Shown piece by piece: positions 52,125-63,796 of a stretch of DNA of 64,000 nt (position 1 is its first letter; each line of letters starts with the position of its first letter). The stretch spans positions 3,384,226-3,448,225 of the forward strand of contig PCDI01000004.1 of the NCBI GenBank assembly GCA_002778195.1. The letters are read 5' to 3'. Under the pieces are notes generated by a model. It saw only the letters and a list, made by a program, of their open reading frames with translations. It was not told the origin of the DNA and searched no databases. The DNA is from Raffaelea ambrosiae. Lineage: Eukaryota; Ascomycota; Sordariomycetes; Ophiostomatales; Ophiostomataceae. The translations under genes were made by a program, and so were the position numbers.

Positions 52125-54603
52125 TTATTCTAACAAGCCCAGGATCTTTTCTCCGACCGACTTGACTTTGTCCTCTTGAATCCTGGCGACGGCCAGGCTC
52201 ACCCACGTTCTCGCATTGGCCACTTGAATCGGCTTCACATAGCCGTCTTCTCCGGGGACGCTGGCCAGGTTTCCAAGCGCCACAAGTGCCCTGTACACCA
52301 CCTCCGGGTCTGCCAAGTCCAGAATTGGCACAGCCAGGATTTTGATCAGCTTGACCAAAACATCCTTTCCAATCGAGTTCGTTCCCTTGGTCTCCTGTTC
52401 CTTCAATGCAAAGGCAGTTATGTTGCTGGCGGCGGTCGTCAGGGCGAGCATCATGTTGCGGTTCTTGCGCGCGGAAATGTCCAGAATGGCCGACAGGAAA
52501 TCAAGAACGGCATCTGCATTCTGCACCACCAGCTGCTGGCCAGATGCTGTGATGAAGAGGTTGGAAATCAGCCTCAACACCATCATGCCGTTGTTTTCGA
52601 CAGATTTCACGTCTTCAGCGAGCTTGGTCTTCGCATCCGCCGGGAAGGCCAAAACACTGGGCAACAGAGCATCCAGCACAGTCTTCCCTTGGCTGTCCTG
52701 GAACTCGGCAACAGACGGCGACACTGCCATGCATCTCAGCAGGTCCAACGCTGGGAGACGGTCTTTGTACGGCCACGACGTGGCCACCGCAGCAACAAGC
52801 TCCACGGAAGTCGGATCCAATGTGAATGTCTTCATTGTGGTCGGAATAGCCGCTGGAACGGCCGCCGGGACGCGAGGAATTTCTTTTCCAAGGAGCTCTA
52901 CGAGAGAGCCCAATTTTGATAGTTGCGAAGCATCCAGGGTATGCTCGGAGCCGGGGCTGCCAGATGCCGACAGAGTGCCATTGACGGTATTTAAGCGTTT
53001 CAGCACAGCTACAGACCAGCTGCGTTAGTTTCTGACAATTCGTCCATGCCAGTGCATGAAGTGGCATAGCAAGGGCTCTTGACTCACGTGTGAAGTTGCT
53101 CTGTGCAAGGGTGGCAAACACGGCGCCTGAACCCATAGGATGCTTGATAGCTGGCGAAACAAAGGCAGGAGGAGGTGCAGGGCTGGCCACACCACCAGAC
53201 AGGCCTCCAACAGTGTTGTCGGCGGCGCCTTCAGCCTCGTTGGCTGACGAATCGACAACGGTGCCGACAAGAAGCCACTGGTTTTGTCCTGGAGGAGTCG
53301 CTTTGTTAGAAGGAGGGGGGGCCCGGACAAACGCCCAAAAAAAAAAATTTGTTTCCAGTTTCACTTGCCTGCAGACCACTGGTGGGCAGTGATGCTACCA
53401 CCACCCGCGTTGATCATGACGGTCTGGCCGTCTTTCGTGCCGGCCTTGGTCTCTAGAAATTCGGGGCCCGGCAGCGTGCTGGGATTGACATCCGTCTGCT
53501 GCTGGGGAATGGCGGAGCGCTGCACGGACTCTGAAAACTCGGTAAGCACGTCCGGCGACGCGATGCGGTCGGGGCTCCGCGTGAAGATGCGGGCGGTGTT
53601 GTCGCTGGCTCCGGTGGCAAAGTCGCCTGTCTGCTGGCACACAGACACAGACCAGATCGAGAGCGCCGGGTGTGTGATGGTCTGGATGCACGACTCGCCC
53701 CTCCATATGCGGACAGTGCGGTCTTCGCTGGAGCTGACCAGCTCTCCCGTTGGCAGACAATCGAGGGCGTAAATGAAGCTCTCGTGGCCCTGGAGCACCC
53801 CGACCTCTGTGCCGTTGAACTGCCACAGGCGGATCATAAAGTCGTTGCCGGCACTCGCGACTTTGGCCCCAGCTGCATTGTTCCGCACCCGGCAAAGCGC
53901 CCGCACGACGTCCGGCGTGCGGATGTTGACGCCAGCCTCCAGGTCGCCCCCCCCCTTGACATTCTGCAGGCTGTACCCGCGGATCATGTGGTCGGCAGAG
54001 CCGGTCAGAATGATGGTGTTGCTGTATGCCAGCACGGCCCAGATGGCTCGTTGCTTGTCGTTGGGGTCGGTGCCCAAGAGGTTGAACACCGGCTCCCACG
54101 TCGCCGTGTCCCACAGCTTCACCCGGCCGTCCCAGTCGCCCGACACCACAAACTCGCCATTGGGGGACACGTCAATAGCCGAAACATTGCTGGCGTGGCC
54201 GGATAGCAGGGCTACCCGTGCCTCAGAGAGGTCGGCGTCGGGCTTCTGCACCTCGATTGTCTGTCCCTGGCTGCCGGCAAGGACGAGGCCGTTCGGGTAT
54301 TGCGGCCGGCTCTCGGACGGCGGGAGGTAGGCGAGCGAATTGAATGAGTACGGGCCCTGTATCAGGAGAGTCGGAGAGTACGTCGGCGGGCTGCTGCCTG
54401 ATGGGCGCCAGACCTGGACGGTGCAGTCGCGAGAAGCCGTGAGCACGGTCTCCGGCGACGGAAAGCAGACGGCGCGAACCTAACTCGGTGGCCTGTCAGC
54501 GACTGTCTCTGCCCCGTGCCATATGCCGTTCACAGAAGAAACCTACGTCCTTGTCATGGCCCGGAAGGCTCGCTGACAGCTGGAAATCTGTCCCGTTGGC
54601 CAT
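52125..54603 (-). CDS. DOA1: Doa1/Ufd3 (PLAP-type WD40-PUL Cdc48 cofactor) with shortened PFU domain
   Basis: A Cdc48 adaptor for ubiquitin turnover. Exons (minus strand) 54603-54547, 54479-53369, 53288-53088 and 53008-52125 give 750 residues. Residues 1-300 form the WD40 propeller (for example FVVSGDWDGRVKLWD, ELVSSSEDRTVRIW, DFATGASDNTARIF). The PFU domain starts normally (GTKDGQTVMINAGG, then AHQWSAG) and proceeds to VGTVVDSS. It then passes directly into a Pro/Gly-rich linker; the remaining two thirds of PFU is not seen. The armadillo-like PUL domain follows, ending KVKSVGEKILGLLE. Intron 2 (53289-53368) uses a GC donor (GCAAGT); no GT donor preserves the frame. Intron 1 is GTAGGT..TTAG and intron 3 is GTGAGT..TGTAG. 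Confidence 0.9.
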
Positions 54604-55100
54604 CGTCTCCGTCTGTTCGGCGAGGGCGAGGCGGGGCTGTGGGGTAGGTCTGTGTATGGCGCAGCGAGACGAGATCCGGTGGTTGCGTACTGACGGTATC
54701 TTCTTCTAGTCGTGCCAGAGGTCGTGGTTGAGATGGGGACGGCTTGCTCGGTTCAGCTGGGTGAGGCGGCTGTGGTTTGTGTGGGTGTTGTATGTGGATT
54801 GCTGCCAGCTGTGTCTGGACGGTTTGGTGGCGTAGTCAATACTGCAAGGGCCCCTATGTAGCTCTGCTTATAAACGTGGGGTAGTTGCTCTTGTGAGGTC
54901 CACTTTTAACCGCAGTGAGCTCTACAGGTCACATGCCATGTTCTGTATCACAGATAAAAGCGAGAACGATTCTAAATATTGATGCTTGAAAACAATGCTT
55001 GACAGCAGATCTGCCCATGCAGCTAATATGGGGGACCCAACCCCAATAACACAAGAAGCACCGCCCATCATCTGGTCTTGTACTCCTGCAAAATCTACCT
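54604..55100. other. Intergenic; DOA1 promoter and NOP14 3' flank
   Basis: 497 bp, nothing recognised beyond upstream DNA. Confidence 0.55.
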
Positions 55101-57978
55101 CTACCGCCTCCGCTTCCGAGCCTGCCGCTCCCGTTCGTACGCATTCGCCTCTGCGCCTTCCTGGCCCTGGATCTCCGCCACCAGCCGCTTGTACTTCTTG
55201 TCGTACGCAGCGTCCTTCGCCTTCTTGATCTTGAGCTTCTCATGCTGCATAAAGCGCGCGTCCTTGCGCAGCTCCTTGAGAGCTCCCTTCTTTTCGCGCT
55301 TGTATTCCGCTTGCAGTTTCGCCGCGTCTGACCGCTCCTTGTTCGAATCGTAGTGCTTGTCTGGATTGTAGTCGTCCTCGAACCGTGGGTTGGCCTGCCG
55401 AATCTCCCTGGGACGGTGGTGATGCAGCTCCAGCGGTCTCCGCGCCAATTTCGCCGCAGACTGCGCCGTCTCGACTGTCGTGCCTAGCCGAGTAATTTCT
55501 TGGTTGAGCGAGGCCGGCAAGTGTGTCCGGCAGGCTTTTGTCCGGAGGTGCTTGACAGCCAAACGGATCGGCTCTAGTGTCTCGTACAGCGAGGCCATGC
55601 CAGTCCACATCTTCGTTGCTTCTGACAGCAGCGAAACCGACATGCTCAGCAGGCCCACCTTGAGCGAGTTGGCATCGCTGCTGCTGCTGCTGCTGCTGTT
55701 GTTGTCTGCCCGCTTTCGGCAGTCGGCCGGACGCAGCTTGCGGACAGCCACATCCCGCACGTTGCGTGCACGTATACCTGCCGCTGGCGTCCGGACTGGA
55801 AACCGCGCAAGCTGCTTGTCCTTCTCCGGATATGCCTCCGGCGCCAGCGAGAGCAGCGTGTTGACGGCAAAGTTGAGCACTTCGGGCACGTACCGCTTGG
55901 ACAGCTTCTGGTATTCGAGGAAGACCGTGCACACATAGCTCCCCGTGGCGTAGTCGGCCAGCACGTCCGGGACCTTGGACTCGAGGTACTGCCCCATGAC
56001 CAGCATCGCCGGTGTCACCACCTGGTGGAAGGCTTCGGAGGTTGGGAACAGCGTTACGGCGGTGAGGACAATCAGTTGGCCGCTGGTCAGAGCAGGCGGG
56101 CGGTCGCCAATCCTGGCCATCTCGGTCAGTTGCGCACGGAACGCATTGGCCACAGCAATCGGTGTCGTCTTAGCTAGCGAGTGGATATGACGGCAGAGCG
56201 TGTTGATTGTCTCGTAGGGGGTATCCTCATCGGCTGCGGTAGCCTGATCGGCGAGATAGGCAATGTGCTGCACGAGGACCCCTGCGAACACCCCAAGGCG
56301 CTCTCTGTTCCCCTTCTCCAACTTGGGCTGGTATTGGATGCGGATTCTCTGCACAGCAACCGGCAGCTTTTCCACAGGGATGTCGCGGACTATCTCGAGG
56401 AACTCTTCGTGCGACTGCGGACAAGGGAACGTATAGGGAATGCCGTCATCGTCAGCTCCTTCGCGGTTGTCCATGTTGGCGAAAATGGCGCTTTTCTTCT
56501 CCTCCTCTGTCAGAATGATGCCCTTGATGAATTCGTCGTCTTCAGACTCGGGCTCGGCCTCCACAGACGAGACGTCGTCGTCATCTTCATCCACGTCCTC
56601 GTCGCTGACGCTAGCCACCAAATCGTCCTCGATCAAAAAGTCATCTTCGTCATCAAATCCCTCCTCGGCAGCCGTATGCCGCACCTTGATGCCCGGACCA
56701 AGGCCAAATTCATCCTGCTGCTCCTGCAACGGGAAGGAGAAGCCCCGGTCGTCTTCCTTCGGAGGTTCTTCCTTGTCGCTGGCATCTTCGTCAAACTCGA
56801 TGTCGCCATTCATGCGCTTGACCCGATCTTCCTCGAGTTTCTTCATGAGTGCAGCGTGTTCCTCGGCAACTTCTTCCTTGGTTTTGGTTCGCGAGGACGG
56901 TTCGGCCTTCTTGTCCTGGATCATCTGACGCAGTCTCATATCGTATGCTTTATCGATGGCTTGTCTGTCGTTGGGCGCGTCGGCTTTCTTCTGTGTTTCC
57001 TTAGGCGCGAAGAGGACCTCTTGCAGCTCCGGCAGCATTTTGTCCAGGGCAGCGCGCTCCTCGTCGTCCTCCTCTCGCGCCACCTGCCGTTCGAACTTGT
57101 GGTACTTGGATTTGGCAATGACTTCCTCCATGACTTCCTTCTTGGACTTCTTCCGCTCAGGCGCATCTTCCCTATCACCAGCGCCCTCCTCGTCGCCATA
57201 GACCTCCTTGTGCATCCGCTTCAGCTGCTTCCTCTGCAAGCTGAGGCCTCCTTCCTCATCGTCGTCGTCGTCGCTGCTGTTTTTCAAGTCGTCCTCGTCA
57301 AAATCGTCTTGCAGCGGGGTGTCGCCGCTCTTGTCGAAGACGTTCAGAAAGCCACCGCCTTCTTCGTCGTCCTCGAGGTCGAACAATGACTGGTGCTTTT
57401 TGCGCAGGCCCCTCTGCTTCTCAAGGGCAAACCGCTCAATTGCGCGCTGCTCTTCGGTCATGTCGGGGTCGCTCTCTCCGAATCGCCGATCGAGAATACC
57501 GCCGACCTTATTCTTCCGTTGGCTCTCAACAAGCAGAGTTTGCTTTCTCTATGCGATTGTGTGTGTGGTTAGTGCATGTGAATTTCATCATGAACTTCAT
57601 CAAAATTGGCTCGCGATATTTCGTGTATGGCAAGTTGCTGGTCGGATTCTCCAGGCTGCGTAATCGCATCTCGCTTCTCACCTTCTCTTCGCTCTTGGAG
57701 AGAGAAACGGCCGGACGGCCCATGATTCCCGGCAAGCCATCTTTCGTCGAGCGGATGCTAGTAACTGGAAACTTTGGGGCGCGGCTCATCTGGTACTGGA
57801 GTGGGTTGAACCGCTCGCGGATCTTGTTGAGGGATTCGGACGGGCGAAGTCGCTTGTCGCTGCCTCTAGCTCTGGCCTCCTCAGCCTCCTTCCTCTTCTG
57901 CTTCTTGGACTTCTGCGGACCAAGACGGCCAGCTTGGTGAAGGCTACTCTTCAGGCTCTTCAGCTGTGAGCCACCCAT
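55101..57978 (-). CDS. NOP14: Nucleolar complex protein 14
   Basis: An essential small-subunit processome component for 18S rRNA maturation. Exons (minus strand) 57978-57682 and 57548-55101 give 914 residues (yeast 810). The intron (133 nt, GTGAGA..CTAAC..ATAG) joins LSKSEEK to RKQTLLVESQRKNK. The Nop14 N-terminal signature is intact: LNKIRERFNPLQYQMSRAPK before the intron and VGGILDRRFGE after it. Extended Asp/Glu clusters (about residues 200-400), a helical core and the C-terminal block NPRFEDDYNPDKHYDSNKER followed by a Lys/Arg-rich end match the family. It is divergent from the gene at 58406. Confidence 0.95.
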
Positions 57979-58405
57979 TTTGTCTGTGTGTCTGTCGAGA
58001 ACCCAGACTCTGTTTCTGTAGGTTTAATCTGCAGGTTGGATTTTCGGTTTGGATTTTGTTCGATAATAACTTTTTTGTGGGGTTTCCAAACTTTTTTCTT
58101 GTGTTCTTATCTTATCGTTATTACTCCAAGGTACAATGCCATAGCGGTCAAAAATGGCAGAATAGCGATTCCTAACACCAACCTGAATTGCCAAACAGGC
58201 GGTCTTGGGCCCGCTAAGACTCCTACAGTGCATCTTACTAGTCGATGACGAAAAGCTTCAAAAGCTCCAGCCCAGACAACGAACGCCAGAGACTGGGTTT
58301 TCCAAGTCAACGGCCGGCCACCGCGGCCCTCCATTCGAGTCCTTTTTGCCCTTTCATTGTACTTTATTCTGTTCTGTACGAGCCTTTCTTTTTTTTTCGT
58401 CCACC
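57979..58405. other. Bidirectional promoter, NOP14 / gene at 58406
   Basis: 427 bp. No ORF or distinctive motif is claimed. Confidence 0.5.
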
Positions 58406-59893
58406 ATGGCGATCCCTTCATACATGCGCGATGACCGGTTCATGCTCGTCGGCCTGGGCATCGCTACGGCCAGCGTACTTTTTGCGATGCAGAGAGTACT
58501 AGTACGGTACCGTGATGCGAGCGTGATCAAACCGATTCAGCCGAAGCCACAGTATATTACGCAGGAGACGGAAGATTCTCTGCCGACGTCGACACTCAAC
58601 AGCCTACTGGGGCACTACAACTATTCGATCCGTGAGACGGCGGCCAAGATTGTTTGCGACCGGGCGATCAATGACGCAGGAACACTGCAGATGCTCCTAC
58701 GTGGCATCACGCATTCTGACTACGACGAGCGTATGAAGAACCTGCGGGCGCTGGCGATGCTGACCGATCAAAGTGAGTAGTAGACATGGAAGGGTGTTTG
58801 TTCTTGGGTTTTGGGGGGAGGGGTGTCTTTCGTTCTTGGTCATTCGCTAACGAAGGCTTTCCCAGACAGCCTCTACCTTCTCAATACTCGACAGTCCTAT
58901 AGGGCCTTTGTGCGGTCGCTCGAACACTGCGTGGCTGAGGCGCACTACGAACCTCTCAACGACATGTACTACGACGAATGCTACCTGCGCGATATGGCGG
59001 AGAAGCTGTGTCTCATGTTCCTGGACCAACTGACGGCCAAGTTCGGCGTGACGGAGCTCGTGCGCGCCCAGTTCATCGAGCGCTGGCTCGCGCAGCAGAA
59101 ATGGAGCGACAAGAAGGAGGATCGCATGGACAATTTTCGGCAGTACCTGAACTGCCGCGAGAACCGGATCGCCGACCTGTGCCGGCGGCTGCGCGACTCG
59201 AGCGCGGGCCGTACAGCTCTGGAGCGTGCCCACCTGATCCAGCCGTGGCGGCTGAACCCGTCGCCGGCGATGCGGATGACGGACGAGGGCGGAATCAGAG
59301 GCAATCGGCGGCTGTCCATGGCTGTAGGTCGGCGTCGTAGAACAAGGACGGCCACGGCAGCGACAGCGACACCACGACGAGCGTCGTCGTTTTCTTCATC
59401 ATCATCGTCGTCGCCGCCGCCACATCGCCCAGCTACCAACGGCTTAATCATTGGTCTGCCAACAGGCACGACCCTGGATGGCAGCAACAGCAGCAGCAAC
59501 AGCAGCAGTGATGACGGCATTGACAGTCACAGTCACAGCGACGACGACGACAATAATACCGACAGCGTGGAGCCGCTGGTGGGCCCTCTGATGGACCCGA
59601 TGCTGGCACAGACACAACAGATCGAGAACTTGATCTCGTTTGGCGACCGGATCCTGCGGCGGCGTGACAGCACGCCGATTGACATTTTCAGCGACCACGG
59701 AATGCTGCTGGAAAGCTATACGCAAGACCGTGCTCGAGGTGACGGGGGTGCGGCATCGCTGCAGCCGCGGCCGGCAGCGACATCGAGCACGGAGGAGCAG
59801 CGGATCCGGCGGCAGCATCGGGAGGCGATGGTATTGAACGATGGGACGCGGCCGCTACGACGGGACGATATCATTGAGAGAGAGAGCGATTGA
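58406..59893 (+). CDS. Single-pass membrane protein with helical (ARM-like) segment, function unknown
   Basis: Exons 58406-58772 and 58866-59893 give 464 residues. The 93-nt intron (GTGAGT..CTAAC..CCCAG) joins AMLTDQ to NSLYLLNTRQSY. Residues about 11-32 form a membrane anchor (FMLVGLGIATASVLFAMQRV). Next is a helical region resembling an armadillo unit (STLNSLLGHYNYSIRETAAK, then ERMKNLRALAMLTD) and a Tyr/Arg-rich conserved-looking domain (YYDECYLRDMAEKLCLMFLD, FIERWLAQQKWSDKKEDRMD). The last 150 residues are Ser/Asp-rich low complexity with a basic Arg/Thr patch. I do not recognise a named family. The anchor suggests an ER or mitochondrial outer membrane protein facing the cytosol, which is inference. 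Confidence 0.78.
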
Positions 59894-60774
59894 TGATGAA
59901 CAAAAGCACGGAATGGACCAACGAACCCGAATGGACGAATCGACTAGACCCACGGATGCAATCGAGCGTGGGTGCCAGAGCGATGAGACCATAGCAGGCA
60001 TCTCATATGCTATGCCATTTACGGGGTCGAGCTCTGAAAAGCACACCTTGTACGAGTACGCCTATTTTTCACACTATGGACAGTTGATGGCACATTACCC
60101 GCAAACATGGTGGCGCAGGAACCGCAAATTGCTGGAAACAGAAAACAGGAAAACAGCAAAACAGCAAAAATTACCGGGCTCCCAATAATGAGACTGTGAC
60201 GAGAATGAGGCGGTGCCAATCTCTCTCATCTCGCAGACGGGTTCGGGGGGGTCCAGGGGTCAGCGGCAGCTGCCATTAGGAGGGAGGGGTGCGCGTGGGA
60301 ATGGTTGTTCACGATATTAGGGACTAACCAGGACCACGAACCAAGCCACACTTGCGGAGAAATGAGCGGGCAAAAGACCCCGTTAAAAGGGCGTGCTGTG
60401 TCACGGCTCGGCAGCCAGCACCGTGGAGAGGGCGAGATTTCGTGTGGCATCATCGTTACGAAGCAAGATACGCGTTTACTCGTAGTAGACATGCGAATGC
60501 GTCCGCATAACTCTTGCGTGGCTGCTGCGGATATGCTGTGGGCTTGCAAGTTTCATGCTACGATGTAACGCTGTTGGGTTGTTCTCTCGGGTGTCTACTG
60601 GAAGGGAGCTAGGAGAATTTCATCTCACTCGACTACTCGTAGAAGAAACAAAATGGCGACAAGTGCGTGTGCCAAGGAGAACGACAAGATAGTTGGCTTT
60701 TAATATATATCCAAGATACCCCCGTACAAGTCAAGTATCATACTACTACAACGTATGTACGCGTAGTGGAGACC

Positions 60775-60778
<4 letters not shown>

Positions 60779-60810
<32 letters not shown>
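60779..60810. repeat. (TG)16 dinucleotide repeat
   Basis: Thirty-two bases of perfect TG alternation. Confidence 0.95.
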
Positions 60811-60811
<1 letters not shown>

Positions 60812-62019
60812 CAGGCTGTGGGAACGGGGATGGCGGTCATGTGAGAAAGCCAGTTTTGGGAAGCTTTCTTATCCGGGAACACTGGCGGGATATTGTCTCT
60901 AGAAGACGAAACGGAAGCATACTAATAGTTAGTTACCTGGTAAAAGGCGGGCTTGGTCGAGGCCGAGGAAGGAGCCGTGTTTGAGACAGAAAGGAAGAGC
61001 GGGAGGAATACATAGCGTGGGGGAGGGAAGAGGGATCAAACTGCTATGTACGGAGAAATAGGCTGGAAGCATTCATACGACTACTCATAAGGAGTCCGTC
61101 TGGACTCGTAATACTGGCAGTGTTACAGAGTTGCATTTATCTGGGCGGCCGGCCAATATAGCCCTCCCATGCCGTCTTAATAATGGAGATCGGCCATCCG
61201 AACCAAGGCGGAGGGCTGCGAGGGACCAGACGGAATAAGCGTGTCAGTGCGGGAACCGAGGGCCGATGATAATAAGATGCGAGAGTATTAGTTATTGGTT
61301 TTGGTGGTTTTAGTGGGTGATGTGCGGCGATGATGGTGGCCCAGCAGAGCCCGAGCACACGGGGGTGAATTGGTCTGTGAATGAGATTGTAGAGAGATCA
61401 ATAAAGACTGAATGAAAAGAAGAGAAAAAAACGTGAATGAAAGAGCACTCTATGTGGTGCAGGTGCGTGTCTGTGTTTTTTGTTTACTTTGTCGCGGTGT
61501 AACGAATAATACGGTGTAAGCGCGCGTATTGGGCTGTGCCTATTTTTTATTTTTTATTTTTATCTTTATTTTTTTTCTTGGTGTGTGCATTGTCGTCTTG
61601 GTGATGGAGTTGTGTTGGGCGGAGCGGTCAGCACGAGAACGGGGTCCGTATGGGGTCAGGGTACTGCAGCGGACAAAACAGACGCTGCGGAGACGCTGGA
61701 GAACAGGATTTGGATGCCCAAAACACGAAACGACTGGGTGTGGTGGCTCGGCAGGCGTGGAGACGCGGTGGTGTCTGGTTCCTTCCTTTTCGGGGCTTTT
61801 CCTTCGTGTACCGAGAAAGATACTATATACTTTGGTGGCCAATCGGCGCCCTAGGATACAGGGTAGCTCCCCTCCCTCCTCCGATGTGACAGTGGAGGAA
61901 AAGGAAAAGAAAAAAAAGAAAAAAGAGAGAAGAGAGAAGACGGCGGCTCTGGGTCTGTTCTCGGAAACGGCGCGGCGGCACCAAACAAAGCTGGGTGATC
62001 CCTGGCCTGGGTTGTTTGG

Positions 62020-62119
62020 TTCTGTTCTGTGGTTTTGTGGTTCTGTGGTTTTGTGGTTCTGTGATTTGTGGTTTTGTGGTTCTGTGGTTCTGTAGTTCTG
62101 TGGTTCAGAGGTCCTGTGG
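62020..62119. repeat. CTGTGGTT/TTGTGGTT minisatellite
   Basis: About ten imperfect 7-8 nt units alternating TTCTGTGG and TTTTGTGG. They create open frames on both strands with no coding value. Confidence 0.85.
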
Positions 62120-63584
62120 CCGTGATCGATCTTCGTTTCACGCCCTGCGTCTGGCAAACAGGTCATGTCGAGCCAGACTGGAGTCGGTGTGTAAGACGCT
62201 ACTGTGTACGATGTTCGTGTACGCGGACCTGAGACTGCAGAATAAGCTCAGGACTGCTGCATGTAAACAAACTTTCTTCAGCAACGGGGGAGCCAGAAAG
62301 GGCTGGACGGGCTGGATTGGCTGGATGCAGGCGCAAAGTGGATAAGCCATGCAAGGCACCTGCAGGCTGGGCCTCCACAACTGCCTAGGGTCTATCGTAT
62401 GTCGACGAGCAGGAGGACGGACGTCCAGGCAAAGAAAACAACACTGGCCAACGAGGAGGTATACACCGTAGCTACGACGTCGCTACGAGTACGTAGCTCA
62501 CACACAAAGCAGCCGATGCATGGCCTCTCTTGCTCGGTCCGTGGCAATCTACTACTATTATGTATCAGTCCATCCGTCCGCGGCTGTGTGGGGGAGCAGA
62601 AAGAGCAGGGCCCAATATTGATGTTGCGTCTCTGCGAGCACGTTGCTTTATTTGTGCCCCCCCCCCCTCTCCTCCCCCCCTCGTCTTTAAAGAAAGCTGC
62701 TCTCCCTGGCCGAGGTGACTGTATGATTCTCTGGTTTCGACTCTTTGACGTTTCCAGAAAACTCGTCACTTTCCAGACTTTCCCGACTTCCCAGACACAT
62801 CCTCTCTTCCCTGAACCTTGCGTGTCTTTGACACCTGTCACAGCTTTGCATTGAGTGTGTCTTTGCGGTCTGTCTGCATGCTGTCTGCATTCGTCTCGTT
62901 CGCTTTTGCTCTTTCAGCACACCCTTTCTTTTTCTTCTTAATGAACAGCCTCCGCAAGACCACCAACTCGCACCAACACTCAACCCAAAACAAAGGACTC
63001 GAGGACACCACCACGTTGCGGGCAACACAGACAACCAGACGAACAGACGAATACGTCAGTGTGCTGGCCACAATCATAGGTCTCAGCCAGTCTCGGCCAG
63101 TCTCAGCCAGTCCTCGCCACTCCAGTCTGTCTCACTAATCCCGCGCTGTGAGCCAACCATTCACCCAAAGCCGACGCCGACGACGACGGCAACTACGGCA
63201 ACGACGACGACAACGACGACAACGACGACATCCACGATCACGACGACATCCACGACATAACACATGCCCGTCTTTATTCCCTTTTTGCACCTCCTCCTAC
63301 CGCCATCCATCCCCGGAGGATTTTAACTCGCCCCTAAGAATTCGTCAACCATCCTCCCCGTGGCAGCTCCAGGACACCTCCAGGGCACTCTAGGGCGAGC
63401 TACCCCCCCCCCCCCNCCCCCCCTGCTGTCTCCTGCAGTGTACACCGTACTCGTCCCCAACTCCCCCTTCCCCCCTAAATCGGGTGTGCCGTCCTCCAAT
63501 GGGCGCCTGCCCTCCTGGCACTAAGGCACGCTAAAAAGGGGGGGCCGTCCTTGATCTGGTTCCCAACCGTGCCTCCTAGCAACG

Positions 63585-63628
63585 TCCCTACTAGGCCCCT
63601 ACTAGGCCCCTACTAGGCCCCTACTAGG
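63585..63628. repeat. Four 11-bp tandem repeats (CCCCTACTAGG)
   Basis: Units start at 63585, 63596, 63607 and 63618; the first differs only in its first base. The unit includes CTAG, and the array lies about 170 bp before the ATG at 63797. Confidence 0.9.
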
Positions 63629-63796
63629 CTGGAGTTGGCAGAGACACGCTAATCAGCACGCCACTCAATTTCGCGGACGTGCTGTTAGGCCCTTCAGCAC
63701 TGACCGCCGCTTAGCTGCATAGGCCCCCTTTCGCGGGTACCCCAATAACCGGAACACCCCTGTCCGTCCCTTTTTTTTTTTCCTTTCTTTTTCGCG

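Larger units (their letters stand above)
59894..63796. other. 3.9 kb gap without supported gene
   Basis: The largest non-coding stretch in the window. It holds a (TG)16 run, an 8-nt CTGTGGTT-type minisatellite, CGA-rich DNA (63165-63260), an 11-bp tandem repeat, C runs and an unresolved base at 63416. ORFs present are short, low complexity or repeat-derived. The right end may be a long 5' leader of the gene at 63797; a non-coding RNA cannot be excluded. Confidence 0.55.

Noticed and set aside
61529..62166. 188- and 208-codon ORFs over the CTGTGG minisatellite
   Set aside because: The repeat itself keeps both strands open; translations are repeats of a few residues.
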